Assembly: GCA_001051155.2 (NCBI GenBank)
Contig: JYIP02000006.1
Span: 3,286,001-3,350,000 of the forward strand
DNA length: 64,000 nt
Source of the DNA: Chrysoporthe austroafricana
Lineage: Eukaryota; Ascomycota; Sordariomycetes; Diaporthales; Cryphonectriaceae
Reading direction: 5' to 3'
Part shown: in pieces, positions 10,614 to 20,149 of the stretch
How positions within the stretch are numbered: the first letter of the stretch is position 1
How the letters are laid out: every line of letters begins with the position of its first letter
The notes under the pieces: generated by a model
Seen by the model: only the letters and a program-made list of their open reading frames with translations
Told to the model about the DNA's origin: nothing
The model's database searches: none
Translations under genes and position numbers: made by a program

Positions 10614-11708
10614 CTATGACCCTCCACCAACCAAAATCTCCCGCTCTATAGCCTCACCCAAACTCTTGGTGGTGCCTCTTCCGCCCATGTCTGCTGTCAA
10701 AACTTCCGCCTCTGAGCGAGCCAGCACCTTCTCGATGGCGTGGAGGACCAAGTCTCCTGCGTCTTGATGGCCCAGATGTCCAAGCATCATCGAGCCCGCC
10801 CAGATCATGCCAACCGGGTTTGCGATCCCTTGGCCGTAGATGTCCGGGGCAGAACCATGTACAGGCTCAAACAGACTTGGAAACTTCTTGTCGGGGTTGA
10901 TGTTGCCCGAGGGAGCGATACCGATGGTCCCAGTACACGCAGGCCCCAGATCTGAGAGAATATCCCCAAACAGGTTGCTCCCCACAACGACGTCGAAGAT
11001 CTGTGGCCGCTGAACAAAGTGCGCCGTCAGGATGTCGATGTGATACTTGTCCGTGTGGACATCGGGATACCTGGCTGCCATCTCCTTGACCCTGGAGTCC
11101 CACCACGGCATGGTAATGCTGATGCCGTTGCTCTTGGTGGCGCTGGTCAGCTTCTTCCGCGGCCGGCTCTGTGCCAGGTCGAATGCGTACTTGAGCACAC
11201 GATCCACGCCCACGCGCGTCATCACTGTCTCCTGTACAACGAGCTCCCTCTCCGTGCCCTCGAACATCTTGCCGCCGATGCTGCTGTACTCGCCCTCCGT
11301 ATTCTCTCGGACGATCCAGAAGTCGATATCACCCGGCTTGCGGCCGGCGAGGGGGCACTTGACCCCCGGCAGCAGTCGACACGGGCGCAGGTTGATGTAC
11401 TGGTCGAACTCGCGGCGGAACTTCAGGAGGCTGCCCCACAGTGACACGTCGTCGGGGACCTGGTCGGGCATCCCAACGGCGCCGAAGTAGATGGCGTCAA
11501 AGCCGGCGAGGGTCTCTTTCCAGTCGGGCGGGAGCATGTCGCCGTGCTGGGCGTAGTACGCGCAGCTTGCGAAGTCGAAGTGCTCGAACTCGATGGCGAT
11601 GCTGCACACCTTGGCGGCGGCCTGCACGCACCTGACGCCGAAGGGCATCACCTCGTTGCCGATGCCGTCGCCTGGGATGACGGCAATTCGAAGGGGGCTG
11701 CCAGACAT
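10614..11708 (-). CDS. tartrate/D-malate dehydrogenase (beta-decarboxylating family)
   Basis: NAD-dependent beta-decarboxylating dehydrogenase of the isopropylmalate/isocitrate family, 364 aa, intronless. N-terminus 'IAVIPGDGIGNEVMP' is the family opening. 'WGSLLKFRREFDQYINLRP' matches the tartrate/D-malate branch (TtuC-like). 'VRENTEGEYSSIGG' is the substrate loop. 'SDLGPACTGTIGIAPSGNI' and 'EPVHGSAPDIYGQGIANP' are the metal and cofactor region. The branch decarboxylates D-malate and oxidises tartrate; substrate cannot be fixed from sequence. No mitochondrial presequence, so probably cytosolic and catabolic. It is divergent from the dehalogenase-like gene at 12134, and the two could share control. 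Confidence 0.9.
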   Translation of the reverse strand: MSGSPLRIAVIPGDGIGNEVMPFGVRCVQAAAKVCSIAIEFEHFDFASCAYYAQHGDMLPPDWKETLAGFDAIYFGAVGMPDQVPDDVSLWGSLLKFRREFDQYINLRPCRLLPGVKCPLAGRKPGDIDFWIVRENTEGEYSSIGGKMFEGTERELVVQETVMTRVGVDRVLKYAFDLAQSRPRKKLTSATKSNGISITMPWWDSRVKEMAARYPDVHTDKYHIDILTAHFVQRPQIFDVVVGSNLFGDILSDLGPACTGTIGIAPSGNINPDKKFPSLFEPVHGSAPDIYGQGIANPVGMIWAGSMMLGHLGHQDAGDLVLHAIEKVLARSEAEVLTADMGGRGTTKSLGEAIEREILVGGGS

Positions 11709-12133
11709 TTTCCTGATGAGAGTGGGGACCCAATTTTGATAATAGCGATCCGAGGAGAACGGTGAGATGGGTTCTTACACGCTGTCCAAAAGAGAGGTGC
11801 CAGGAGTTCTACGTAAACAGTCGACAGATGAGATTCGTGTCTTATATGTTCGTGATAATTGTCTTGTGGGGCTATTTCAAGCTTCAATCGGTGTTGAGAT
11901 AGTCCTGGTACTATTCATCCGGTTAATATTCGGTCATGGTTCGGACTAAGACAACGCCGTGCGCGCCCTTCGACTGCGACGACATGTCTCCACATCCGCC
12001 GTGATGTATGTCGTCAGCTCGACTCGGCTTATATATTACTGCTGTCTGACCTGCCGAACTTCACACAGAAGGCTCTAGGTCTCCCTCTCAAGCAAGAACA
12101 TTCTCCAATTCATCTTTACTTTGATCGCCCAAG
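11709..12133. promoter_or_regulatory. divergent promoter, dehydrogenase / dehalogenase-like gene
   Basis: A 425-bp region between two outward-facing catabolic genes. A TATA-like element TTATATATTA (12029-12038) lies about 96 bases before the plus-strand ATG at 12134. No clear matching element was found on the minus side. Confidence 0.5.
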
Positions 12134-13039
12134 ATGTTCGAGAACTTCGAGCCCGTATCTGTCCTCACCCAGGCTTCTCCAGAAGTGACCATCCGCGGGC
12201 TGCGCAGCACAAACACATCATCCCAACTGCCACCACTGCTGCTGCTGCACGGCTTCCCACAGACCCTGCACATCTGGCACCGCGTCGCACCACAGCTCAC
12301 AGACGCCTTCACCGTCGTCCTGCTGGACCTGCGCGGGTATGGCTCCTCCTCCAAGCCGGGCGGCGACGTCTCCCAGTATGCCAAGTCCGTGATGGCGCGC
12401 GACTGCGTCGTGGCCATGGAAGAGCTGGGACACAAGTCGTTCTTCGTCTGCGGGCACGACCGCGGCGGCAGGGTCGGGCACAAGCTGTGCGTGGACTACC
12501 CGGACCGCGTCAGGAGGGCCATCTTCCTCGACATATGCCCCACGCTGGCCATGTACGAGGCCACCGACTTCACCTTCGCCAACGCCTACTTCCACTGGTT
12601 CTTCCTCATCCAGAAGAGCCCGCTGCCCGAGACCATGCTGCTGGCGGACCCGCGGGCGCTGGCCGGGGCGTTCATGGGCGGCCGGCAGGAGGCCGGGCTG
12701 GGCATCTTCGCGGAGGAGTGCTTCGAGGAGTACGTCAAGGGGATGAGCGACCCGGCGTGCGTGCATGCCATGTGCCAGGACTACCGCGCGGCGGCGACGC
12801 TGGACATGGAGGAGCAGCGCAAAGACCTGGCCGAGGACAGACACATCCGGTGTCCGTTGCGAGTTATGTGGGGCAACTCTGGTATCGTTGAGAAGTGCTT
12901 TGATGCGCTGGCCGAGTGGCGCAAGGTGACTGAGAAGGGAGTCAGTGTGGATGGCTATGCGGTGAACTCGGGGCACTATATACCGGAGCAGGTACCGGAT
13001 GACGTTGTGTCTGCGATTCGAGAGTTCTTTGTCCAATGA
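12134..13039 (+). CDS. alpha/beta hydrolase, fluoroacetate dehalogenase-like
   Basis: A 301-aa soluble alpha/beta hydrolase, intronless, with no signal peptide. Oxyanion motif 'LLLHGFPQT' lies at ~37-45. The nucleophile elbow 'CGHDRGGR' gives Asp109, Arg110 and Arg113. Asp133 ('FLDICPT'), His154-Trp155 ('YFHWFF'), Tyr217 ('CQDYRAA') and His281 ('NSGHYIPEQ') occupy the places of the catalytic Asp/Asp/His set and of the halide pocket (His, Trp, Tyr) in bacterial fluoroacetate dehalogenases. Those enzymes displace fluoride from fluoroacetate to give glycolate. An epoxide-hydrolase activity is the alternative, but the paired RGGR and HW motifs favour the haloacid branch. It shares a promoter region with the tartrate-type dehydrogenase. 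Confidence 0.85.
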   Translation: MFENFEPVSVLTQASPEVTIRGLRSTNTSSQLPPLLLLHGFPQTLHIWHRVAPQLTDAFTVVLLDLRGYGSSSKPGGDVSQYAKSVMARDCVVAMEELGHKSFFVCGHDRGGRVGHKLCVDYPDRVRRAIFLDICPTLAMYEATDFTFANAYFHWFFLIQKSPLPETMLLADPRALAGAFMGGRQEAGLGIFAEECFEEYVKGMSDPACVHAMCQDYRAAATLDMEEQRKDLAEDRHIRCPLRVMWGNSGIVEKCFDALAEWRKVTEKGVSVDGYAVNSGHYIPEQVPDDVVSAIREFFVQ

Positions 13040-13937
13040 GCTGACTGGCACGTCGAATAACTGAAACGGATAGGGAGAAGGTGGTCTGAGTATTTTTCTT
13101 CATGTTTAACATGCTCTCCGACCTGGATGTCACTACAGTCACTTGCATTCATTGCGTGGCACAACATTTATGTAACTAATTACGAGAATGGCCTGTTTCC
13201 AACATTCGACTGGATCTTTGAGTGCGAGGGCTATCACATGCGGCTGCCCGCCAGGAGAACCAGAAGCTTTTCATCATTCTATCCTAGTCCCTGTATCCGG
13301 ATGCGATAAACTTCTCCGTCCCCGACCCCGTTGCCGAGTCTTCGTAAATGCATAAATTGTCTAGCTTCTCGATATGAAAGGGGTGTTGCGCCGTGACCAA
13401 ACTGGAAATGGCCAAAAACCCGTGGCCGAGTCAAGACCCTTGCCCGACCAATGGGGATACTATTCCCGCCTGCCAAAACTATCGTGAGGTTACGGACGAG
13501 CGTATTCGCAGCCGCGATAAGGTTCAGGCCTCGACTAAAATACAATTTTATCCCCTATATCTGTCGGGTCTGTCGGGATCATGAGGCTCCCAAGGTGAAC
13601 CATGGAACTCTGATTCACGAGCGGCCGCAACGCTCCTTTCACCCCACTCACTTGTTCGTCCATACGGAGTGACAGGAGATTTAGAGTTTTGCCCCTTATT
13701 CATAGCGGGTGTTTATTCACTGCCCCGTCCTTGAAACCTTCGCGAGGTGAATGAAAGACGGTTGATATTTCGCCGCACCTTCAACCTACATTGTACTATA
13801 TAGTAGCAGCACACGCACGCTCTTTCCTCGACTCTTTTCCCTCTCCACCAGGCCAGCCGCTCGGCTTTTCTCTCTGCTTCCCGCCACTCTTTTGTTTGTG
13901 CTCGTCATAATACCTTCGCACATCAATACTAATCACA
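13040..13937. promoter_or_regulatory. intergenic with chitinase promoter
   Basis: About 900 bases before the chitinase. A palindromic TATA element TACTATATAGTA (13794-13805) sits ~133 bases before its ATG, followed by a C/T-rich leader. Upstream of that I see only short frames without domain content. Confidence 0.5.
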
Positions 13938-15369
13938 ATGGTTCGCGTATCCGGCCTCACCTCTGGCCTGGCGGCCGCCGCGGTCATCGCTACCGCAAAT
14001 GCGGCCCCTCGCTATGCCCTCTACTTTGACCAGTATGTCCACGCAACCGAAACTTCAGCAGGAGGATGATGATGAGTACAAGAGCTAACCCAGTGCTAGG
14101 TATCATACCGCCGTGCTTCCCAACAAGACGATGACAGCCGGCATCACACATGTCATTACCGCTTTCGCGAACTCATCCTACTTCGTTGGCGGCGAGGACA
14201 TGGGCACGTACGCCCCGTTCATGGACCTGACCGACATCCGCGCCATGTTCGACAACAACACGAAGGTCTGCATGGCCATCGGCGGCTGGGGCGACCTCGC
14301 GGGCTTCCGCCAGGGCGCTGCCACCAACGCGTCTCGTGCTGCGTACGCCCAGAACGTGGCCACCACCCTGGACAGCCTGGGCTACGACTGCATCGATGTC
14401 GACTGGGAGTATCCCGGCGGCAACGGCTACGACTACAAGCAGGTCCCCAACTCCCAGCTCACCTCCGAGCTCGAGACCTACCCGCTCTTCCTGCAGGCCA
14501 TCAAGTCCGCCATCGGCGACAAGGAGCTCTCTATCGCCGTGCCCGGCCTCCAGCGCGACATGATCGCCTTCACGGCCGACACCGTTCCCCAGATCAACGC
14601 CGCCGTCGACTACATCAACGTCATGACCTACGACCTGATGAACCGCCGTGACAACTTCACCAAGCACCACACCGACGTGAACGGGTCCCTGTCCGCCGTC
14701 GAGACGTACATCTCGTTCGGCATGACCCCCTCGAAGATGAACCTCGGCATCGCGTTCTACGCCAAGTACTTCACGCTCGCTGCGAACACGACCTGCGTTG
14801 GCCCCATTGGCTGCCCCATCGCGCTAGCTGAGGACGCTGAGGGCCAGGACACTGGCACGTCGGGCGCCGTGACCTTCGAGGCCTCGTCCTTCCCCGCCGC
14901 GGCGCCCACCAACCTGAGTGCGTCGACCGACGGCTCCTGCGGCACGGGCACCGCCTTCGAGTGCACGGGCACCGCGACCGGGGGCGCCTGCTGCTCGCAG
15001 TACGGCTTCTGCGGCGACACGAGCGCGCACTGCGGGACGGGGTGCCAGAGCGACTACGGCACCTGCACGGCGGCGACGCGGTCGACGGCGCAGTCGTTCG
15101 CCGACGCGCTCACGAACGGCGAGACGGACACCGTGCGCGGCGGCCAGTGGTGGGTGGACGACGTGGCGGGGCTGTTCTGGACCTGGGACACGCCGGCGCT
15201 CGTCGCGCAGAAGTTCACGGACATCGTGCAGGCCAAGGGGCTGGGCGGCGTCATGGCCTGGTCGCTGGCCGAGGACAGCTACGACTGGAGCCTGCTGAAG
15301 GCGATGCAGGACGGCGTTGCCCAGATGAGCGCGAAGAAGATCCGCCGGACGCGCCGAACACGCTATTAG
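13938..15369 (+). CDS. secreted GH18 chitinase with nested CBM18 domain
   Basis: Endo-acting family 18 chitinase, 454 aa. Exons 13938-14032 and 14100-15369; the 67-bp intron has GTATGT donor and GCTAAC branch, and the joined frame reads 'YFDQYHTAVLP'. Residues 1-~22 are a signal peptide ending ANA. Catalytic DxxDxDxE is 'YDCIDVDWEYP', with Glu135 as the acid. 'MAIGGWG' and 'INVMTYDLMN' are family strands, and 'GGVMAWSLAEDSYDW' closes the barrel. A hevein-like CBM18 with the ordered cysteines of 'CCSQYGFCGD' occupies ~311-354, that is, before the last barrel strands rather than at an end. The C-terminus is an unusual basic tail (KKIRRTRRTRY). Likely extracellular or wall-directed: nutrition, wall remodelling or attack on other fungi. 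Confidence 0.93.
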
Positions 15370-15953
15370 ATGCCGCCGGGGAACAGAGCACGGCGCATTT
15401 TGTCTTCGACCGTAGCATATTTAGGCCCAAGGGGGCTCCTTAGACCGGTAATGAGATAGAAGACACCGCAAGGGAAAAGAAAATACCATCCAGTGAATCC
15501 TTCATCATTGGGCTCATGTTAATTGACAACATGCGCCTTGGGCCAGGATCGGTGTACCATAAGTGCATAGTAGATAATTGGTATGTGTACTGTATAGGAA
15601 CAGGTAATAGACCAATGGTCTTACATTATTCTTAGCCAAGAGTGGGGCTGACTCGCAGAACATCTGGGTTCTCAAGTAATAAAGAATTGTGGAGGACCTG
15701 GAACGAAGCCAGGGGGTATTTTTCGACCTTTCCAGGGCCAAAAGAAGAGGTCTCTCTCTCGGCTAGGATGTCGTCAGCAGTAGCAGTGACGGGCTGAAGG
15801 AAGGCAGCTCAATTTGGCTTAGGCAAGGCGTTCCGAACCCAGCGTCAGCTTTCGTATTCAAGTGCGTAGACAGCCCGGATTCGACTACACCTCGTTGTGC
15901 GTACATCGTGAACTCCGGGCAGTGCGACGACGCGCCTGGTCCCAGACAGCACC
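15370..15953. other. intergenic, chitinase 3' end and hydrolase leader
   Basis: The first half is AT-rich 3' sequence after the chitinase. The second half rises in GC toward the hydrolase start. No gene, RNA or repeat recognised. Confidence 0.5.
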
Positions 15954-16796
15954 ATGGCCCCTGACGACGCAGAAATTCAGGGCGCTCCCCTACTGCCTCA
16001 TCTGTCCATCAATGAGGACCGCCAGCCTACCATCCTCCTCATACACGGGGCCTTCAGCTCCAAGGAGACCTGGAACCCGGTGCACCCGCACCTGTCAGCC
16101 TATCACCTGCTGATCCCCACGCTCCCCGAGCACGCCGAGGCGGCCACGACGCCCGGCACCGGCGCGCTCACGCTGGCGAACACGTCGGCCCACCTGGCGC
16201 GGCTCGTCGCGGCGCGCGCAAGGGGCGCCCGCGCCCACGTCGTGGGCCACTCCCTCGGCGCGAACCTCGCGCTACACCTCGCCTCGCACCACCCGGACCG
16301 CGTCCTCTCGCTGTTCGCAGCGGGCACGGGCGGGCTGCCCCGCTCGCCGCTGATGCCCTACGCCCTCTGGCTCGACGGCGCCCTGACGGGCGCCGTGCCG
16401 CGGCGGCTCGTCGAGTACCTGATCGATAAAGGGGACCCGGCGCTGCGCGGCACCCAGGCCTTCGGCGGCGCCAGGCCGGTGCGCCTCTGCACGGCCGTCG
16501 CGGACGTCCTGGCGGTGCCCGCTGATGGGGATGAGCTGATCGCTGCCGGCGCCCGGGAGGCCCTCGCGGCGCGGGGCGTGCGGGTTCTCGTGGCAGCCGC
16601 GACGAAGAGCGGCGTCCTGCCGACGAACGACAACGTCGACAGGGCGAAGGCTGTGGCGGGGAGGCTGGGAGGGATCGCCGTGGAGGTGCCGTCCATGAGA
16701 CACTTCTGGTTCTTTCAGGATCCTGGGCTGTTTTCGAGGGTCGTCGTGGCGTGGGTAGAGGGCAAGAGTCTGCCGGATGGAGTTGTTCAGATCTGA
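15954..16796 (+). CDS. alpha/beta hydrolase of unknown substrate
   Basis: A 280-aa intronless alpha/beta hydrolase without signal peptide. 'ILLIHGAFSSKETW' (~27-40) is the oxyanion strand and loop. The nucleophile elbow is 'VVGHSLGAN' with Ser100. The catalytic histidine is most likely in 'MRHFWFFQDP' near 258. The acid is probably one of the Asp residues in 'TNDNVDRA'. Length and the HG/GHSLG pattern fit the AB_hydrolase_6 type group common in fungi (esterase or small-molecule hydrolase). The N-terminus has other ATGs upstream in different frames only, so the start at 15954 is the simplest. Very GC-rich codon use. Confidence 0.8.
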   Translation: MAPDDAEIQGAPLLPHLSINEDRQPTILLIHGAFSSKETWNPVHPHLSAYHLLIPTLPEHAEAATTPGTGALTLANTSAHLARLVAARARGARAHVVGHSLGANLALHLASHHPDRVLSLFAAGTGGLPRSPLMPYALWLDGALTGAVPRRLVEYLIDKGDPALRGTQAFGGARPVRLCTAVADVLAVPADGDELIAAGAREALAARGVRVLVAAATKSGVLPTNDNVDRAKAVAGRLGGIAVEVPSMRHFWFFQDPGLFSRVVVAWVEGKSLPDGVVQI

Positions 16797-17611
16797 CCTA
16801 CCTTGCTGTTGATCCGTTCCTGGTACAATTTTCTTGACAGTAGCTTGTAAATATAACATTTCACGTGGGAACTCTTATGCTGGAAAGCCTCTTCACTTGT
16901 CTCTAGGCGTGGCATGCTGCTTCCTGCCGCAGTGTGTCAGGCAGCGATTAGACAAGACTCGATAGAAATTCCGGAGAGACATCGAAGCAAATCGGAGAGT
17001 AGTCAGCGTGCAGTACACTCTAGAGGGCCATCAGCGTGGCCTAGTCCCTACTCTGATGCTATCCAAGGAGGCCACCCAAACCTGCAGCCTGTGCAGATGT
17101 GCAGAGTGACAGGTGAGACTTCCTCGGGCGTGGTTGAATAATCGGCAGTTGATGCAGGGAGGCTCCCTGTTTCCCATGATGTCCTTCACATTGATGCCCT
17201 TTACCTATTGTGCTCTACTCTGACGCACCGCTTCATCCAACTTAACAATGCAGGCAACTAATTGATTTAGAGAAGCCGGCGGAAGCCCTCTACTGCCGAG
17301 GGAGACGAGACCAGCGCCAAAGCCAACTACTACGGCCCGAGCACGGATGAATGCACCTCTATTTAAGCAACCCGCCGCCCTCGCCATTAGAAGCTACTAT
17401 CGGCGTATCCATGACGTCCGTAGCTCCGCCTCGACGACCATCACCACCACCACCACCACCACCACCGAGGACAGAGATAAAAAAGTCAAACTCTCGCCGT
17501 GAGCACCCCGCCGCCGTCCTACACCTCATCAGCAGCTCTGACCTGCGTACCGACACCTCGCCAAGAAACTACCACCACCCCGCCCACGCGAGACGCCCTA
17601 CGCACACCACG
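16797..17611. other. intergenic with ACC microsatellite
   Basis: Spacer and leader before the AN1 zinc-finger gene. A trinucleotide run, roughly nine ACC/CAC units, lies at about 17440-17466 in what is probably the 5' UTR. The frame of the AN1 gene is open upstream through this run, but translates as Pro-rich noise. Confidence 0.55.
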
Positions 17612-17897
17612 ATGGCGCCCAAGAAGATCCGCTGCTCCTTCGCAGGCTGCAGGGCCGAGGCCCAGCGCATCGCGGGCGACTGCTCCTTCTGCCAGGGCCG
17701 CTTCTGCGGCAAGCACCGCCTGCTCGAGGACCACAAGTGCGACGGCCTGGAGGACGTGAGTGGCCCCTCCCCCGGCCCCGCGTCGGAGCTGGCCGCAGGT
17801 GATACTGACGTCGGGTGTCTAGTGCAAGAAGGAGTCGCATGACCGTCTTGCGGCCAAGCTGGAGAGCCAGAAGACGGTGGTGGTCAAGACCAGCTGA
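17612..17897 (+). CDS. small AN1-type zinc finger protein
   Basis: A 72-aa protein from exons 17612-17755 and 17823-17897 (67-bp intron, GTGAGT donor, TCTAG acceptor, phase 0). Almost the whole length is one AN1 zinc finger: Cys8, Cys13, Cys24 and Cys27, then 'QGRFCGKHRLLEDHKC', giving the C-C-C-C-C-H-H-C ligand set for two zincs. AN1 fingers occur in ubiquitin and stress-linked proteins, such as the Cdc48 cofactor Cuz1, but here no A20, UBL or other partner domain is present. The tail is a short Lys-rich helix ('DRLAAKLESQKTVVVKTS'). Without the intron the second cysteine-containing exon ('CKKESHD') would be lost. Confidence 0.85.
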
Positions 17898-18266
17898 ACA
17901 GATGCGACACACGGAGGGCGCGAAATGGCGAGGGCGGCCCTGCCCAGCGGGAGACGGGAGAGGGACGCTTCGGCGTTTTGTGGCTTGGGACAAGAGGTCC
18001 GCAGCGCGTGGCTTTTCGAGACGGAGGCATGCACATGGGAGCCAGGGCGTTAGCGGAGTCCTGGAGCAAGCGCCTGCTGGTGCTACCAGTCCGTTGGCTT
18101 GAGGAGATACCGAACCAGCAGGGCAGAGGCACAACAACCAGAAAGGCATCTCTTCACACCTTCACACCAGGATGGGTTTGGAAGTAACATAATAGGATGC
18201 CGCATGATACACTCAGCGCTGGCCATTGGTACTGCATATGCATATGCCGTGACTCCACGGCCAAGC
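17898..18266. other. convergent 3' spacer
   Basis: Short region between the AN1 gene and the endonuclease III gene. It contains a perfect 14-bp palindrome GCATATGCATATGC (about 18235-18248). No coding content is supported. Confidence 0.5.
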
Positions 18267-19517
18267 TCAGCTGCGTTTCCCGCGTCGTTTCGTAGACTGT
18301 GCAGCCTCGTCCAGGTCGTCCTCCCTGGCCGCCAGCGCAGAAGAATCAAGACCAGTCCCGTCAGCGAGGACGTCCTGTACGGCCGTCTCCTCCTCTTCGG
18401 TCTTGACGACCTTTCCATCCCCCTCGGCCTTCACCTCGACCTTCGCCTCGACCTTCGCCTCCCGCAGCTTCCTCCCCTGGATCACCTTGGCCCGGTCCGC
18501 CGCCTTGCACATGCCGCTCAGCCCCAGCTCGCAGTCGCCGCACCGCCTGCCCACCGGCGCGCAGACCGTCTGCCCCAGCCCGACCAGCAGCCAGTTGATC
18601 TCGCGCCACCGGTCCCGGGGCAGCCAGGCCTGCAGCGCCAGCCGCGTCTGCTCCGGCGTGCTCGTCTTGTGCCAGCCCCACAGGTTCGTGATGCGGTGCA
18701 CGTGCACGTCGACGCCGATGCCCTCGGTCCGGCCCCACGCGCTCGACAGGCACAGGTGGGCCATCTTGGGTCCCACCCCGGGCAGCGACACCAGGCCCTC
18801 GATAGTGTCGGGGATGTCGCCGGCCCACCGGTCGCGGAGGATATCCGCGGCCTGCTTCAGGTACCGCGTCTTGTTGTTGTGGAACCCGACCGCCCAGATC
18901 AGCTCGTTGAGCCGCTCCGGCGCCACGGCGAGCATGTTCTCGAGGTTCAGCCCCGCCGGCGCGCCGGGCCGGTGCGGCGGCAGCTCCGTCTGCAGGCGCC
19001 GCATGGCCGCCGCGTTTGTCGTGTCCTTGGTCTGGCTTGAGAGCATGAGCGCGACGAGCGTGTGGAAGCGCTGGTCGCGCGGGCTGGCGGCCGGGTCGGC
19101 CAGCCGCTCGCAGCCCATCGTGTCGACGGCCGCGCCCGCCGCCGCCCCGCCGGGCATGCGCATGGCCTTGGCGGCGTCGTAGAGCTCCTCCCAGTCGGAC
19201 GGGGCCGTGACGACCTCGGCGCCGGTGTCGGGATCGTGGGCCTTGCGGGCGGGCTTGCGGGCGCGGCGGGGCGAGGCTGTCGCGGTCTCGGCCTCTTCAG
19301 CCTTGATCCTGACGCGCTGTGGTGTCTTTGCTGGGGTGGCCACGGTGCGCTTGCGCTTCCTCGAGACCGCGCCCGCGTCGTGCGCGCCTGGAGGGATAAT
19401 GTCCTCGATATCTGGCGTGGCGTCCGCCTTGGTGGGTCTCGCATCGTCGCTCGTGTACGCGAAACGCGCCATGGACGCACGCGTGATGCGGCGGAGGGGA
19501 GTCGTCGTGGATGCCAT
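18267..19517 (-). CDS. NTH1: endonuclease III homologue (DNA N-glycosylase/AP lyase)
   Basis: Bifunctional base-excision repair glycosylase for oxidised pyrimidines. Intronless; 416 aa from the ATG at 19517. The frame is open upstream and an ATG at 19562 would add 15 residues with mitochondrial-leader character, so dual targeting is possible. The N-terminal ~110 residues are basic and disordered ('SRKRKRT' NLS-like). Helix-hairpin-helix 'SLPGVGPKMAHLCLSSAWG' carries the catalytic Lys, and 'GVDVHVHRI' the catalytic Asp. A cluster 'CAPVGRRCGDC...C' should bind 4Fe-4S; its last spacing is seven residues instead of the five usual in bacterial and human enzymes. The tail is acidic and Lys-rich. 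Confidence 0.92.
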   Translation of the reverse strand: MASTTTPLRRITRASMARFAYTSDDARPTKADATPDIEDIIPPGAHDAGAVSRKRKRTVATPAKTPQRVRIKAEEAETATASPRRARKPARKAHDPDTGAEVVTAPSDWEELYDAAKAMRMPGGAAAGAAVDTMGCERLADPAASPRDQRFHTLVALMLSSQTKDTTNAAAMRRLQTELPPHRPGAPAGLNLENMLAVAPERLNELIWAVGFHNNKTRYLKQAADILRDRWAGDIPDTIEGLVSLPGVGPKMAHLCLSSAWGRTEGIGVDVHVHRITNLWGWHKTSTPEQTRLALQAWLPRDRWREINWLLVGLGQTVCAPVGRRCGDCELGLSGMCKAADRAKVIQGRKLREAKVEAKVEVKAEGDGKVVKTEEEETAVQDVLADGTGLDSSALAAREDDLDEAAQSTKRRGKRS

Positions 19518-20149
19518 GATGGTCGACGGGGTCAATGCCAGCTGTATAGCGCGCAGTCTCATGCAGCTATCTGTCTGCCTGCCCGCCCTGGGTCCTGGGA
19601 GAATAGAGGAAGGCGATCTGGGCGAGGAGAGAGGCTGGCTTAAGGCCTCGTGAAGCTGACTTTTGGCTGGAACGCCACTGGACGGAAGCTGGGCGACGCG
19701 TTGCCCCATCCCAATGCAATGCCCCAGCGGTGCCCCTGTACCCTGTAGAAGGGCGGGCCCCTATCCCTGCACCCGCATACCCGCCCCTAGCCTTAGCTGG
19801 CCGCTCACCTGGCGTGCCTCCCCAGTGAGCCAGTGTCCCCATACAGAGCACATGCGCGCAAGAGCCGTCGCCGCTGCAGAGTTGCTGGTGACTTTCTCAT
19901 GACATTGTGCCTTGGGAGGCATTCTTAATTGCCGGTGATTAGACCGACGTGGACGCGGACAGGCTGATTCGGTGAGTTGTCTCTGGCAGCCTCGACGCGC
20001 GTCCGACGAGACCCGCGGACACGCATGTGCAGTGGGCGAGCAAAATTGACGAGCAAAAATGACGAGCAACGGTGGATATTAAGCCAACCCCAAGCATTAT
20101 CCCTTCGATTGTATCTTAACATAGTGACTTCAAACCTAGTCGGATCTAC
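19518..20149. other. intergenic, endonuclease III promoter to transposon edge
   Basis: Starts GC-rich upstream of the endonuclease III gene and becomes sharply AT-rich after ~20080 as the Tc1/mariner relic is approached. No gene recognised. Confidence 0.5.
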
